From Streptomyces sp. SA15 (GTDB taxonomy: Bacteria; Actinomycetota; Actinomycetes; Streptomycetales; Streptomycetaceae), in the NCBI RefSeq assembly GCF_002291145.1, contig NZ_NTGE01000013.1, positions 1-57,055 on the forward strand: a DNA stretch of 57,055 nt, written 5' to 3'. The position numbers and the translations under genes are program-made. The notes under the pieces were generated by a model that was given only the letters and a program-made list of their open reading frames with translations, did not search any database and was not told the origin of the DNA. The stretch's first letter is position 1. Each line of letters starts with the position of its first letter. This document shows positions 27,922-36,069 of this stretch, in pieces.

Positions 27922-28325
27922 ACGGCAGCGAGCCCTCAACCGAGCCGCGGCTGCCCCGCACGGCATGGCACCCCCAGCCCTATGTTTGAGTCTTTCCCGG
28001 ACAGACTCGCGCCTCCGCCCGGCGTCGGTTCAGGGCGCTGCCGCCGCGTTCCTCACGCCGCACCGCATAACACGCACCAGAGGCCCCGGCCGCGACACCC
28101 CACCAAGGGGCCGTCACGGCCGAGCCCTGCCCGCTCACTCTCCCGCTCGACCAGCACAGACGGCCTCGCCGCCCAAGCGTCACCTGCCACCACCAGCCCA
28201 CCCGCTACACTGTCGGCGGTGGCGCAGCCGTCGTTGGCCGCGCTGCCACAGACCTGTCGGGATCCAACTGAATGAGGTTCGTCCAGCTTCGGGCGGATTT
28301 CAGACACGTTTTCCGACAGATCCCC
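27922..28325. other. Intergenic stretch before tRNA-Arg
   Basis: No gene recognised. A TACACT hexamer near 28206 might be part of the tRNA promoter, though it is ~120 bases upstream. The open frames here have no protein-like character. Confidence 0.4.
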
Positions 28326-28398
28326 GCCTTCGTAGCTCAGGGGATAGAGCACCGCTCTCCTAAAGCGGGTGTCGCAGGTTCGAATCCTGCCGGGGGCA
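28326..28398 (+). tRNA. tRNA-Arg (anticodon CCU)
   Basis: A full cloverleaf can be drawn. The acceptor GCCTTCG pairs with CGGGGGC using wobble pairs. The D arm is GCTC/GAGC, the anticodon arm CCGCT-CTCCTAA-AGCGG has anticodon CCT, and the T arm is CAGG-TTCGAAT-CCTG. The discriminator is A, and CCA is not encoded. It reads AGG codons. Such tRNA genes are frequent attachment sites for actinomycete integrative elements. Confidence 0.95.
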
Positions 28399-28423
28399 CA
28401 ATAAAACTGCAGGTCAGCGCAGT

Positions 28424-28458
28424 GAAGGCCTTCCAGGGAACCTCTCTGGAAGGCCTTC
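28424..28458. terminator. Perfect 13-bp hairpin after tRNA-Arg
   Basis: GAAGGCCTTCCAG (28424-28436) and CTGGAAGGCCTTC (28446-28458) pair exactly around a 9-base loop, 26 bases after the tRNA. It is probably the tRNA terminator. Confidence 0.8.
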
Positions 28459-28830
28459 AGGTGTGCAATGGGAACGCCCTGGGAACATTGAAATGCACAT
28501 TATTCGCACTTCGGACATTCCTTAGCGATCTGACGGCCACCCACGTCTTGACCGCCAGGGCGCGGCCCGTTCTCGGGGAATCCGCCCCGGTTCGTCGAGG
28601 TACGACGGCGTGAGTGTCCTGACTCGGGATCAACACTTCCCCGATCCCGCCCCGAACGGGGCCGTAGCCATGGCGGAGAGTCGCCCCCCTGCACAGTGGC
28701 GGTACCGTGCCGGAATCTCACCGGGTTCCTCGTTCCGCCGTCGCTTGTCGGCCGGAAGCATCCCAGAAGAACGCGCGACCGCGCCGAGCCCTCGGCTGTG
28801 CGGTGAGACACGTGAAGGGATAGGGCGGGT
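28459..28830. other. Intergenic stretch after tRNA terminator
   Basis: No gene recognised. The first ~70 bases (to about 28520) are more AT-rich than the surroundings, as at a junction of an integrated element, but no integrase and no second copy of the tRNA 3' end is visible in the window. Confidence 0.4.
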
Positions 28831-29468
28831 CTACTCCACGACTCGGCCTGCGGTGCGCATCAGTTCACGGATCTTGCACCCGTAGGTCTCAGCGAGCCCC
28901 TCCCCGGCGTAGCACAGCACCTCGTCGCCGTCGTAGTCGCCTTCGCAGGCGTCCAGGCCGTCGAGTACGCCGAGGCCACGACCTCGGCCGCGTCGGGCAT
29001 GCCCAGCGCCAGACGGCGACGGACATCGGCCTCGTACTGCTCGATGATCGGCTCGATCAGACGGCTCGCGGCCTTGTATACGTCGGTGTACCCGAATACG
29101 TCGGTGTACCCGAAGCCCGGGCGATAGCCGGTGCTCAGATGGTCGCTGTCCAGGGTGCGCAGGGCCTGCTCGACCTCGGCCGCCGTCCCCTCCTGCAGGG
29201 CGGTCAGTTCGGCGGGGGCACGCGGGGCGAGCAAGTGGACGGCCAACTGGTCTGCTTCTGCGCGTAGTTCGGGCCGAGCATCCAGCAGCCGGTCCAGCAC
29301 CGCGGCCTTCTCCACGGCGGCGAGTGCGTCCAGGGCTTCGCCGGGGGCACAGGGGGTGTCGTCGACGGGTGCGGCGTGCCAGGGCAGGCGCCGTTCGACG
29401 GCGTGCAGGGCGAGTGCCACGGCATGCCGGCACGCTCGCTGCGGAGACGGCAACACCTCCGCGAGCAT
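28831..29468 (-). pseudogene. Unknown helical protein gene with one frameshift
   Basis: From ATG 29468 the frame MLAEVLPSPQRACRHAVALA continues with a helical Ala/Leu-rich protein to GMPDAAEVVA. The coding character then moves to another frame near 28975 and ends VLDGLDACEGDYDGDEVLCY...MRTAGRVVE at 28831. Restoring one base joins them into a protein of about 212 aa. No family is recognised. Residues FGYTDV are duplicated by an 18-bp direct repeat (about 29079-29114). The single missing base may be a real mutation or a sequencing error. No start has a good ribosome site. Confidence 0.55.
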
Positions 29469-29479
29469 GAGGTACCGCA

Positions 29480-29557
29480 GTGGGCAAACGCAACCAGGAA
29501 CGACGGCGTGCGAAGAAGAAGCAGCGCGATACGCGGCAACGTGCCCGGGCGGCGTAG
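29480..29557 (+). CDS. Very short basic ORF, possibly the start of a stop-interrupted gene
   Basis: GTG 29480 with GAGGTA upstream encodes the 25-aa peptide MGKRNQERRRAKKKQRDTRQ plus RARAA, followed by TAG. The very basic MGKRN...RRAKKKQ start resembles N-termini of larger actinobacterial proteins. Past the TAG the same frame stays open for 34 more codons (ERAFDAASGFGGCDCGDPFL). It is either a relic or a frame cut by a nonsense mutation. It is divergent from the gene at 28831, with starts 12 bases apart. Confidence 0.35.
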   Translation: MGKRNQERRRAKKKQRDTRQRARAA

Positions 29558-29895
29558 GAACGTGCCTTCGACGCCGCGTCCGGGTTCGGCGGCTGTGACT
29601 GCGGCGATCCCTTTCTGCGGGGTGGGCGGCGGGGGACCGGGGCACATCACCTGTCCGCCGTGAGCTGACTGCAAGGAACGGCTGCGACGTTCGCGACCAG
29701 CGAGACAGCGATGCCGGTTCGAACGCTGGCGGGTTGGCACTTCAAAGATGCAAGGCGGCCTCCACGGTGATCCGCGATCGCGGTGACCACCGCCCACCAC
29801 CCGCGCCCACCCTGCCCCGATCCTTGCCTCGCCACCATCCGGGGCCAACGCCGGGCACGGACGCACGAATGAAGGCGCTCTTGAATAAGCCCAGA
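29558..29895. other. Intergenic stretch before AAA+ ATPase gene
   Basis: No gene recognised apart from the possible read-on of the short ORF to about 29660. The last ~60 bases become AT-rich and hold the promoter listed next. Confidence 0.4.
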
Positions 29896-29901
29896 TATAA
29901 T
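29896..29901 (+). promoter_or_regulatory. Consensus -10 box (TATAAT) before ATPase gene
   Basis: An exact TATAAT, very unusual in this GC-rich context, lies 30 bases upstream of GTG 29931. No clear -35 box sits at the normal distance (TTGAAT at 29881 is too close), so activation or an extended -10 is possible. Confidence 0.5.
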
Positions 29902-29930
29902 AAGCGCACCTATCCATGTAGAGGTGTGCC

Positions 29931-31400
29931 GTGGACAAACCTGCCGAGATGTTCGACCGCGACTTCGAGTGGGCCGAGCTGACCCGCTTCGCCGCCCTGC
30001 CCGGCCCGCGCGCCACCCTCGGCGTGGTCTCCGGCCGCCGCCGCCAGGGCAAGACCTTCCTCCTGGACGCCGTCACACGGGCAAGCGGCGGCTTCATGTT
30101 CACCGCCACCGAGACCACCGAAACCGACGCCCTGCGCCAGTTCGGCGAAGCCCTCGCCCGCCACCGCGACCAGCCCACCCCGTTCCGCTTCACCCACTGG
30201 GACGAGGCCGTCACCGAGCTCATGCGCATCGCCGACAGGGGCGACCCCACCATCGCGGTCATCGACGAGTTCCCCTTCCTCGCCAAGGCCTCCCCCGCCC
30301 TCCCCTCAATCATCCAGCGCGCCCTCGACCCCGCCGCCCAGCACACCAACACCCCCGTACGGCTCCTGCTGTGCGGCTCCGCCCTGTCCTTCATGGGCGG
30401 ACTCCTCGCCGGCAACGCCCCGCTGCGCGGCCGCGCCGGCCTGGAACTCGTCGTCCCCACCCTGGACTTCCGCCTCGCCGCCGAATTCTGGGAGATCACC
30501 GACCCGCGCACCGCACTGCTCACCCACGCCATCGTCGGCGGCACCCCCGCCTACCGCCGCGAGTTCACCCAGGGCGACGCCCCCGCCGGGCCCCACGACT
30601 TCGACGCCTGGGTCACCCGCGCCGTCCTCAATCCCGCCCGTCCGCTCTTCCGGGAGGCCCGCTACCTGCTCGCAGAGGAACCCGAACTCCACGACACCGC
30701 GCTCTACCACTCCGTCCTGGCCGCCATCGCCGCCGGAAACGCCGCACGCGGCGGCATCGCCGACTACCTCGGCCGCAAGTCCACCGACCTCGCCCACCCG
30801 CTCAGCGTCCTCCAGGACGTCGGCATGATCACCCACGAGGCCGACGCCTTCCGCCGCAACCGCTCCGCCTATCGCATCGCCGAACCTCTCATCGCCTTCT
30901 ACCACGCGGTCATGCGCCCCGCCTGGGGCGATCTGGAACGCCCCGGACGCGCCCCCGCCGTCTGGCGCCGCGCCCAGTCCACCTTCCGCAGCAAGGTCGT
31001 CGGCCCGCACTTCGAACAGGTCTGCCGCGAATGGGCCCGCTGGCACGCGTCCCCCGCAACCCACGGCGGGCAGGTCACAAGAGTCGCCAGCGGCACCGTG
31101 AACGATCCTGCCGCGAAGACCAGCCACGAAGTCGACGTCGCGGTCCATGGCGAGACCGACAGCGGCCGCGAAACACTACTCGCCATCGGCGAAGCCAAAT
31201 GGAACGACGTCATGGGAAAGGGCCACCTCGAACGTCTCCAGCACATCCGTGCTCTCCTCACCGCGCGCGGCACCGCCACCGACGTCACCCGGCTGCAGTG
31301 CTACAGCGGCACCGGCTTCACCGACGAACTGCGCCACCTCGCCGAGAACGACCCCGCCATCCAGCTGATCGATCCAGTTCGCCTCTACCACGGCGACTGA
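29931..31400 (+). CDS. AAA+ ATPase with C-terminal DUF234-type nuclease-like domain
   Basis: A 489-aa protein of the archaeal-type ATPase group (ATPase_2/DUF234). GTG 29931 has GAGGTG upstream. Walker A is GRRRQGKT (35-42), Walker B TIAVIDEF (Asp112, Glu113), and a winged-helix-like segment follows at ~270-330 (IADYLGRKSTDLAHPLSVLQ). The C-terminus carries a PD-(D/E)XK-like triad: Asp402 in HEVDVAV and Glu421/Lys423 in GEAKW. These proteins are widespread, poorly characterised and often mobile or defence-linked. Here the gene stands alone between relics, with an AT-rich promoter, which suggests recent acquisition. Confidence 0.85.
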   Translation: MDKPAEMFDRDFEWAELTRFAALPGPRATLGVVSGRRRQGKTFLLDAVTRASGGFMFTATETTETDALRQFGEALARHRDQPTPFRFTHWDEAVTELMRIADRGDPTIAVIDEFPFLAKASPALPSIIQRALDPAAQHTNTPVRLLLCGSALSFMGGLLAGNAPLRGRAGLELVVPTLDFRLAAEFWEITDPRTALLTHAIVGGTPAYRREFTQGDAPAGPHDFDAWVTRAVLNPARPLFREARYLLAEEPELHDTALYHSVLAAIAAGNAARGGIADYLGRKSTDLAHPLSVLQDVGMITHEADAFRRNRSAYRIAEPLIAFYHAVMRPAWGDLERPGRAPAVWRRAQSTFRSKVVGPHFEQVCREWARWHASPATHGGQVTRVASGTVNDPAAKTSHEVDVAVHGETDSGRETLLAIGEAKWNDVMGKGHLERLQHIRALLTARGTATDVTRLQCYSGTGFTDELRHLAENDPAIQLIDPVRLYHGD

Positions 31401-31553
31401 CCCGGTCGCAGTCACCGCCCCTGTACCGGGAACATGACCTCCACCATTACCGGCGTCCCGGAGAGCCTCAGCTCACGCTCATTCCCAGTCTGCTGACCTG
31501 CGAAAACGGCCACGGGCTCAACCCCTGGGAGCTGCTCCTCGGCGGGCCGATGG

Positions 31554-31661
31554 TCAGTCGTCGGTGGTGTGGGTGACCGGCAGGCGTTGGGTGAAGGTCT
31601 TACCGCCGTCGCGGGATTCGTAGACGCCGTCCTGGGTTGCGATGAGGACTCGGTTGGTTGC
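31554..31661 (-). pseudogene. C-terminal relic of a BNR/Asp-box repeat protein
   Basis: The last 35 codons of a minus-strand frame read RVLIATQDGVYESRDGGKTF then TQRLPVTHTTDD and stop. The S-x-D-x-G-x-T-F pattern is the Asp-box of sialidase-like beta-propellers. Upstream the frame has no such repeats, so only the end of a larger gene is left. It is flanked by the ATPase and the SUKH-type gene. Confidence 0.5.
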
Positions 31662-31719
31662 AGTTCCTTCTGAGGGAAGGCGCTGAGCAGCAACGTTGCC
31701 CATCGACAAGCGGTCCGGC

Positions 31720-32244
31720 GTGGTCGAGGATCTGCTTGTGATTGATGACGATCTCATCCTGGCCGTGCGTGAGCAGGTGGCCGACCGAGAACTGCCGGAT
31801 GCTGCCTCTGCGGACGATGTACGGGCGGTGGAGCAGGTGGTGGGGCACCCGATGCCCCTGCTACTGCGGCGGCTCTATCTCGAAGTGGCCAATGGTGGGT
31901 TCGGGCCGTGGGATGTGGTGTCGTTGACGGATACCGGCGACTGGTTCAGCGACTGCGCGGATATCTCGGAGGCATACCGCGACTTCGCCGAGCCCGAGAG
32001 CCCCCTTCCGTCAGGGATCGTTCCGCTCATGGACCGGGGCGGTGCGATGTGGGCACTGATCGACTTCAGGACGGCCGACGGGCAGATGTGGGACTGGGAC
32101 CCCAACCTCTGCTGCACGGGGCATGCCCTGGCCCCGCTCGGGCAGTCGCTGGCCGAGTGGCTCAACGACTGGCTGAACGGCACCATGCCGGACGGGCCCT
32201 ACCCGCGCCGCGAGCTGGCCGGCAAGGACTGCCCCGCGCGCTGA
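31720..32244 (+). CDS. SMI1/KNR4 (SUKH) superfamily protein
   Basis: A 174-aa protein (182 if TTG 31696 were used). The region VEQVVGHPMPLLLRRLYLEV followed by ANGGFGPWD, then GIVPLMDRGGAMWALIDF and DGQMWDWDPN, matches the SUKH core, where an aromatic strand pattern surrounds a conserved Gly and Trp/Asp. SUKH proteins are mostly immunity proteins that neutralise polymorphic toxins, though some have housekeeping roles. No toxin gene is nearby, so this may be an orphan immunity gene. GTG 31720 is preferred for length; neither start has a strong ribosome site. Confidence 0.75.
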   Translation: MVEDLLVIDDDLILAVREQVADRELPDAASADDVRAVEQVVGHPMPLLLRRLYLEVANGGFGPWDVVSLTDTGDWFSDCADISEAYRDFAEPESPLPSGIVPLMDRGGAMWALIDFRTADGQMWDWDPNLCCTGHALAPLGQSLAEWLNDWLNGTMPDGPYPRRELAGKDCPAR

Positions 32245-32299
32245 CGAGGCACGCGCGGGTGCGGTCGTCTCTACCGTGACGGTGGAGGAGGCGACACCG

Positions 32300-32560
32300 A
32301 TGGGCTCATTGTTCGAGGAGTTGGAGGCCCGGGAGGCGGCGGCCCGGGAGCGGGTGGATGACCTTGAGGACCAACTGGCCAAGGTGCCGGTCGGTTGGAG
32401 GAGGCCCGGGAGAATCTGGAGCGGTTGCGGATCGCCCGGGAGACGGTCTCTGAGGTGATGGCCGAGATGTCGGTGGGCGCATCTGCCACGTCGGATTCGG
32501 CGCCGGTGGACACCCTCGTGCGTGGCGACGAACTCCGGATGGTCGGCACGAGACCGACGA
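32300..32560 (+). pseudogene. Frameshifted coiled-coil ORF of a type found beside Streptomyces IS elements
   Basis: After GGAGGAG, ATG 32300 starts MGSLFEELEAREAAARERVD and DLEDQLAKV. The frame then shifts near 32392 to LEEARENLERLRIARETVSE and VMAEMSVGASAT. Joined, the two make a heptad-rich coiled coil. I recall similar short coiled-coil proteins accompanying insertion sequences in Streptomyces. Its 3' end runs into the helicase terminus at 32567. No transposase is left. Confidence 0.5.
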
Positions 32561-32566
32561 CCAGGA

Positions 32567-35500
32567 TCAAAGTCCGGAGCCCAGGGCGGTTTCCGCGTCC
32601 TGGCCGCCCCAGCTGTCGGGGGTGCGCCACAGGACGTGAACCCGGAAGGCGCCGTACAAGGTGTCGGCCGACCAGTCCTCGGCGGGCGGTTCGGAGAGCA
32701 CCAGATAAAGGCGGTCGGCAGGAGCGGGCAGGGTGTGGTTGATCTCCAGCAGGCGGGTGGCTCCCGAGCGGAGGTCGGCGTAGGTGGAGCGGCCGGCACC
32801 GAGAACCTCGTAGAGGAAGTGGCCGTCTTCCGCTATCCGGCTGACATCGATGACTGGGGAGTCGGTCGGCTGCAGGTCCGCCCAGAGCAGGGCCGCCTTG
32901 AGAGCATGGCGCACCGCCTCGTGCTTTTTGCACGTGCGGTCGGCGGCCGCCGCGGTCTCCAGCGAGTGCAGAAGCCCCTTCGCGGGCTCTGGCGTGGCGG
33001 GCATGTCTTCGGCGGAGGTCACGGGCTCGGCTTCCTTCTGCTCGGACTGCTGTTCAGCGGAGGCGGGTGCATCGTCGGTTTCGGGTTCGCCCATGGCGGC
33101 CCGGCGGTGCTGGAGTGCCTCCCGGGCTTCGTGCAGGGCCTGGGCCCAGCCGGCGCGTGCCAGGTCCTCCTGGAGTCGGTTCACGTCCAGGTTGTTGTCC
33201 TTGAGCATGCGGTTGGTGTGCGCCGCGAGGTCGCGCAGGAGGCTGAGGCGGTGCTTGTCCGGGGATCCGAGCACACGACGCACAGCCACCCAATCCGCCT
33301 GGTCGCGGCGGAGGACGCGGTTGGCCATGCCCTTGAGCTCAGACAGACGATCACGGGCGTTCTCCGGAATGGTTCCGTCGCCGTTGGTCAGGTCGTCGAA
33401 AACGCCGAGCGCCGCCACGTAGCGTTCCGCCATTCTCGGCGAGATGGGCTGGCGACCACGCTGGTCCGCGGTGAGCAGGCAGTGGTTCGTCTCGTGGGCG
33501 AAAACCCAGCAGTCCAGTTCCTCGCCGGGACGCGGGGGCACCGAGCCGTGGCGGACGGTCAGGACCAAAGGGACATCAATCGCGGGAGACAGGGCCTTGA
33601 CCCTGTACCGGCCGCCGGGTGCCCGGCCGATCACACGGGCTCGGATGCCCGTACCGATCTCGGGGACGTCACCGTCTGCCATCCCTGGTTCGCCTTCGGT
33701 GGGTGCTGGTTCGGTGCTGCCGCCGTCGGTGTTCGTGAGGGCCTCCGGGAGCGGGGAGGTGTGCAGGACGGTCAGGCTCTGGGTGCTGCGGGTGAGCGCG
33801 ACGTACAGCTGGCGCAGGCCGGCCGGGCCGCGGTCGGCGATGGTGGCGGGTTCGACGACGAGGACGTGGTCGTACTCCATGCCCTTGGCCTGGGCGGCAG
33901 CCAGCACGGACACCGCCTCGCGTCCCTGCTCGGTGATGCCGTCGGCCAGGTCCAGGTGGCGGCTGATCTCGTCGAGCCAGCCGGAGTCGTCGGGGACGAT
34001 GACCGCCACGGAGCGCAGGGTGTGTCCATCGCTGGTGCCGATGAGGCGGGTGGCTTGGGCCACGGTGTCGTCGAGGAGTTTCCACGGCTCGGTCGCGACC
34101 GTCCGTACGGCGTCTTCGCCCGCCGCGCGCACGGCCTGCGGGTACGGCAGTGTGGGGGCGACGGTACGGGCAAGGGGGGCGACGAACTCCATGATTTCGG
34201 CGGGCACGCGGTAGCTGGTGGTCAGCTCGGCTACGCGCCAGTCGCCGTGGTCGGACAGGAGGGTGCCGAGGCGGTCCCAGTCGGTGTGGGTGTGGGGGCC
34301 GGTGGCCTGGGCAAGGTCGCCGAGGATGGTCATGGAGCCGTGCGCCGCGGAGCGCCGGCGCAGGGAGCGGGCCTGCATGGGTGTCAGGTCCTGTGCCTCG
34401 TCGACGACGATGTGCCCGTACCGTTGCGGGGTCTCCCCGGTGATGAGATACCTCAGTTCTTCGAGGCAGACATGGTCGTCGAGCGTCCAGGGATCGGCGT
34501 TGGCCTTTTCAGCCCGAGGACGGTGCACGGCGGCCTGCTCCGCGGCATCGAGAATGCCCTCGGAGCAGGTACGCAGGAGATCTTCCGAGTCGTAGAGAGT
34601 GCGGAGGGCTTCCCTGGCGCCCGGTGACGGCCAGACACGTTCGATCAGGCGCTCGACTTGACGGTTGCGTTCCAGGTCGCGGCGGATCGAGTCGTCGCGG
34701 CTGCGGCGAGGGGCGACGGCAACGAGTTCCCGCAGCAGGCGGTCGACGAGCAGGCCGCGGAAGCGGTCGCGGCGCTCACGGTAGGAACCATCGCCTTGGC
34801 GCACGTCCTCGAGGAGGGCGAGCACCTCGGAGCGCAGGACACGCAGGGTCGTGCTGCCGACGGTGGCGGTGAGCTCCGGCTTGGCCCCGTCATAAGAGGG
34901 AGTGGTGGTGAACTCGTCGACGGCCTCGGGACGGCACTCGATCTCGACGCGCCGCCGCAGGACGGCCGCCATGCGCTCATCGGACTTCACCACCCGCGCC
35001 TGGGGGGTGTCGGTGCCGAGTATCTCGCCGTCCCACAGGCGGGTCACCTGCACGGCGTTGACGTTTCGGGTGCCGAGCGTGGGCAGCACCTGGCTCACGT
35101 AGTCCAGGAACCGCTGATGGGGGCCGACAACGAGGACATCCTGGGCCTTGAAATGCCCGTTGTTGACGAGCCAGGTCACGCGGTGCAGGCCGACCGCCGA
35201 CTTGCCGGTACCCGGGCCGCCCTGCACGACGAGGATGTCGGAGGGCGAACCGGTGACCAGAGCCATCTGGTCACGGCGTATGGTCTCGACGATGTCCCGC
35301 ATGGTGCCGCTGCGAGAGCGCTGAAGCTCGCGCAGGAGGAAGTCGTCAGGCTGCTGGGGCTTTTGACGATGGAGGCGGGCGACGTCGGCGGGGGTGAGGA
35401 CGGGCGGCCGTGCCTTTTCCGGCTGCGGTACGTCGGTGGCGAAGTCTGCCGCCGCAGACTCCGGATCGGCGTCGTCCGCGGTCGGCCGCGGGGTGGGGAC

Positions 35501-35944
35501 AGCGACGGAGATGTCGTCGGCATAGCCTTCGACGACGCGCTGCGTGCAGTGCAGCCGCCGCCGCAGGAGCACCTCCCCCGGAGCGTCCGGCAGCGCGTCG
35601 AGCCACTTCTTCGCGAGTGCGTTGGTCCACTCCACGACGACGGTATCGCGGGTGTGGACGTCGGAAACGGCACGTCGGCCGACGTACCAGGTATCGGGCT
35701 CACCACCGGGGCCGTCCTGCACGTCTACGCGGCTGATGACGAGCGATGCGTTGCCGAGACCTCCGTACGCCGCGGCTCGCTCCTCGGCCGCGAGACGGTT
35801 GGCGACGCTGTCCTTGCCGCTCGCGGAGGCCGAGGCGACCGACCCCCCGGTCAGTTCGGCCAGCCGCGCGGCGTAGCAGGCGTAGGCGCGGTCCACCGCC
35901 TTCTGCTCGATGGCGATGATCTCGTCGCGCGTGGTGGTGCCCAT
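32567..35944 (-). CDS. HelD/UvrD-like superfamily 1 helicase with C-terminal extension
   Basis: A 1125-aa protein. ATG 35944 follows GGGAGGGG. The N-terminal ~180 residues (helical DEIIAIEQKAVDRAYACYAA, then a beta-rich part WYVGRRAVSDVHTRDTVVVE) match HelD-type proteins. Walker A is GGPGTGKS (242-249), Walker B VVDEAQDL (513-520), and later motifs are GDLAQATG, ELTTSYRVP, VSVLAAAQAKGMEYDHVLVV and LYVALTRS. HelD-like enzymes remove RNA polymerase from DNA. Past ~720 there is a long extension ending in an unfamiliar domain (FLYEVLGAGRSTYADLRSGA, YLVLSEPPAEDW). It probably shares a transcript with the RNase H-like gene 125 bases upstream. Confidence 0.85.
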   Translation of the reverse strand: MGTTTRDEIIAIEQKAVDRAYACYAARLAELTGGSVASASASGKDSVANRLAAEERAAAYGGLGNASLVISRVDVQDGPGGEPDTWYVGRRAVSDVHTRDTVVVEWTNALAKKWLDALPDAPGEVLLRRRLHCTQRVVEGYADDISVAVPTPRPTADDADPESAAADFATDVPQPEKARPPVLTPADVARLHRQKPQQPDDFLLRELQRSRSGTMRDIVETIRRDQMALVTGSPSDILVVQGGPGTGKSAVGLHRVTWLVNNGHFKAQDVLVVGPHQRFLDYVSQVLPTLGTRNVNAVQVTRLWDGEILGTDTPQARVVKSDERMAAVLRRRVEIECRPEAVDEFTTTPSYDGAKPELTATVGSTTLRVLRSEVLALLEDVRQGDGSYRERRDRFRGLLVDRLLRELVAVAPRRSRDDSIRRDLERNRQVERLIERVWPSPGAREALRTLYDSEDLLRTCSEGILDAAEQAAVHRPRAEKANADPWTLDDHVCLEELRYLITGETPQRYGHIVVDEAQDLTPMQARSLRRRSAAHGSMTILGDLAQATGPHTHTDWDRLGTLLSDHGDWRVAELTTSYRVPAEIMEFVAPLARTVAPTLPYPQAVRAAGEDAVRTVATEPWKLLDDTVAQATRLIGTSDGHTLRSVAVIVPDDSGWLDEISRHLDLADGITEQGREAVSVLAAAQAKGMEYDHVLVVEPATIADRGPAGLRQLYVALTRSTQSLTVLHTSPLPEALTNTDGGSTEPAPTEGEPGMADGDVPEIGTGIRARVIGRAPGGRYRVKALSPAIDVPLVLTVRHGSVPPRPGEELDCWVFAHETNHCLLTADQRGRQPISPRMAERYVAALGVFDDLTNGDGTIPENARDRLSELKGMANRVLRRDQADWVAVRRVLGSPDKHRLSLLRDLAAHTNRMLKDNNLDVNRLQEDLARAGWAQALHEAREALQHRRAAMGEPETDDAPASAEQQSEQKEAEPVTSAEDMPATPEPAKGLLHSLETAAAADRTCKKHEAVRHALKAALLWADLQPTDSPVIDVSRIAEDGHFLYEVLGAGRSTYADLRSGATRLLEINHTLPAPADRLYLVLSEPPAEDWSADTLYGAFRVHVLWRTPDSWGGQDAETALGSGL

Positions 35945-36069
35945 GTGTATCCCCTCCCTTGCAGTGCCCCGAAGGGTGCTGCGCCGGGCATGTGCCCGTA
36001 CACCGGTGAAAGAACTATCAGCCGACTGGTGACAAGTCGTCAGAAGGACAGCGACGGAGTCGGTCAGGG

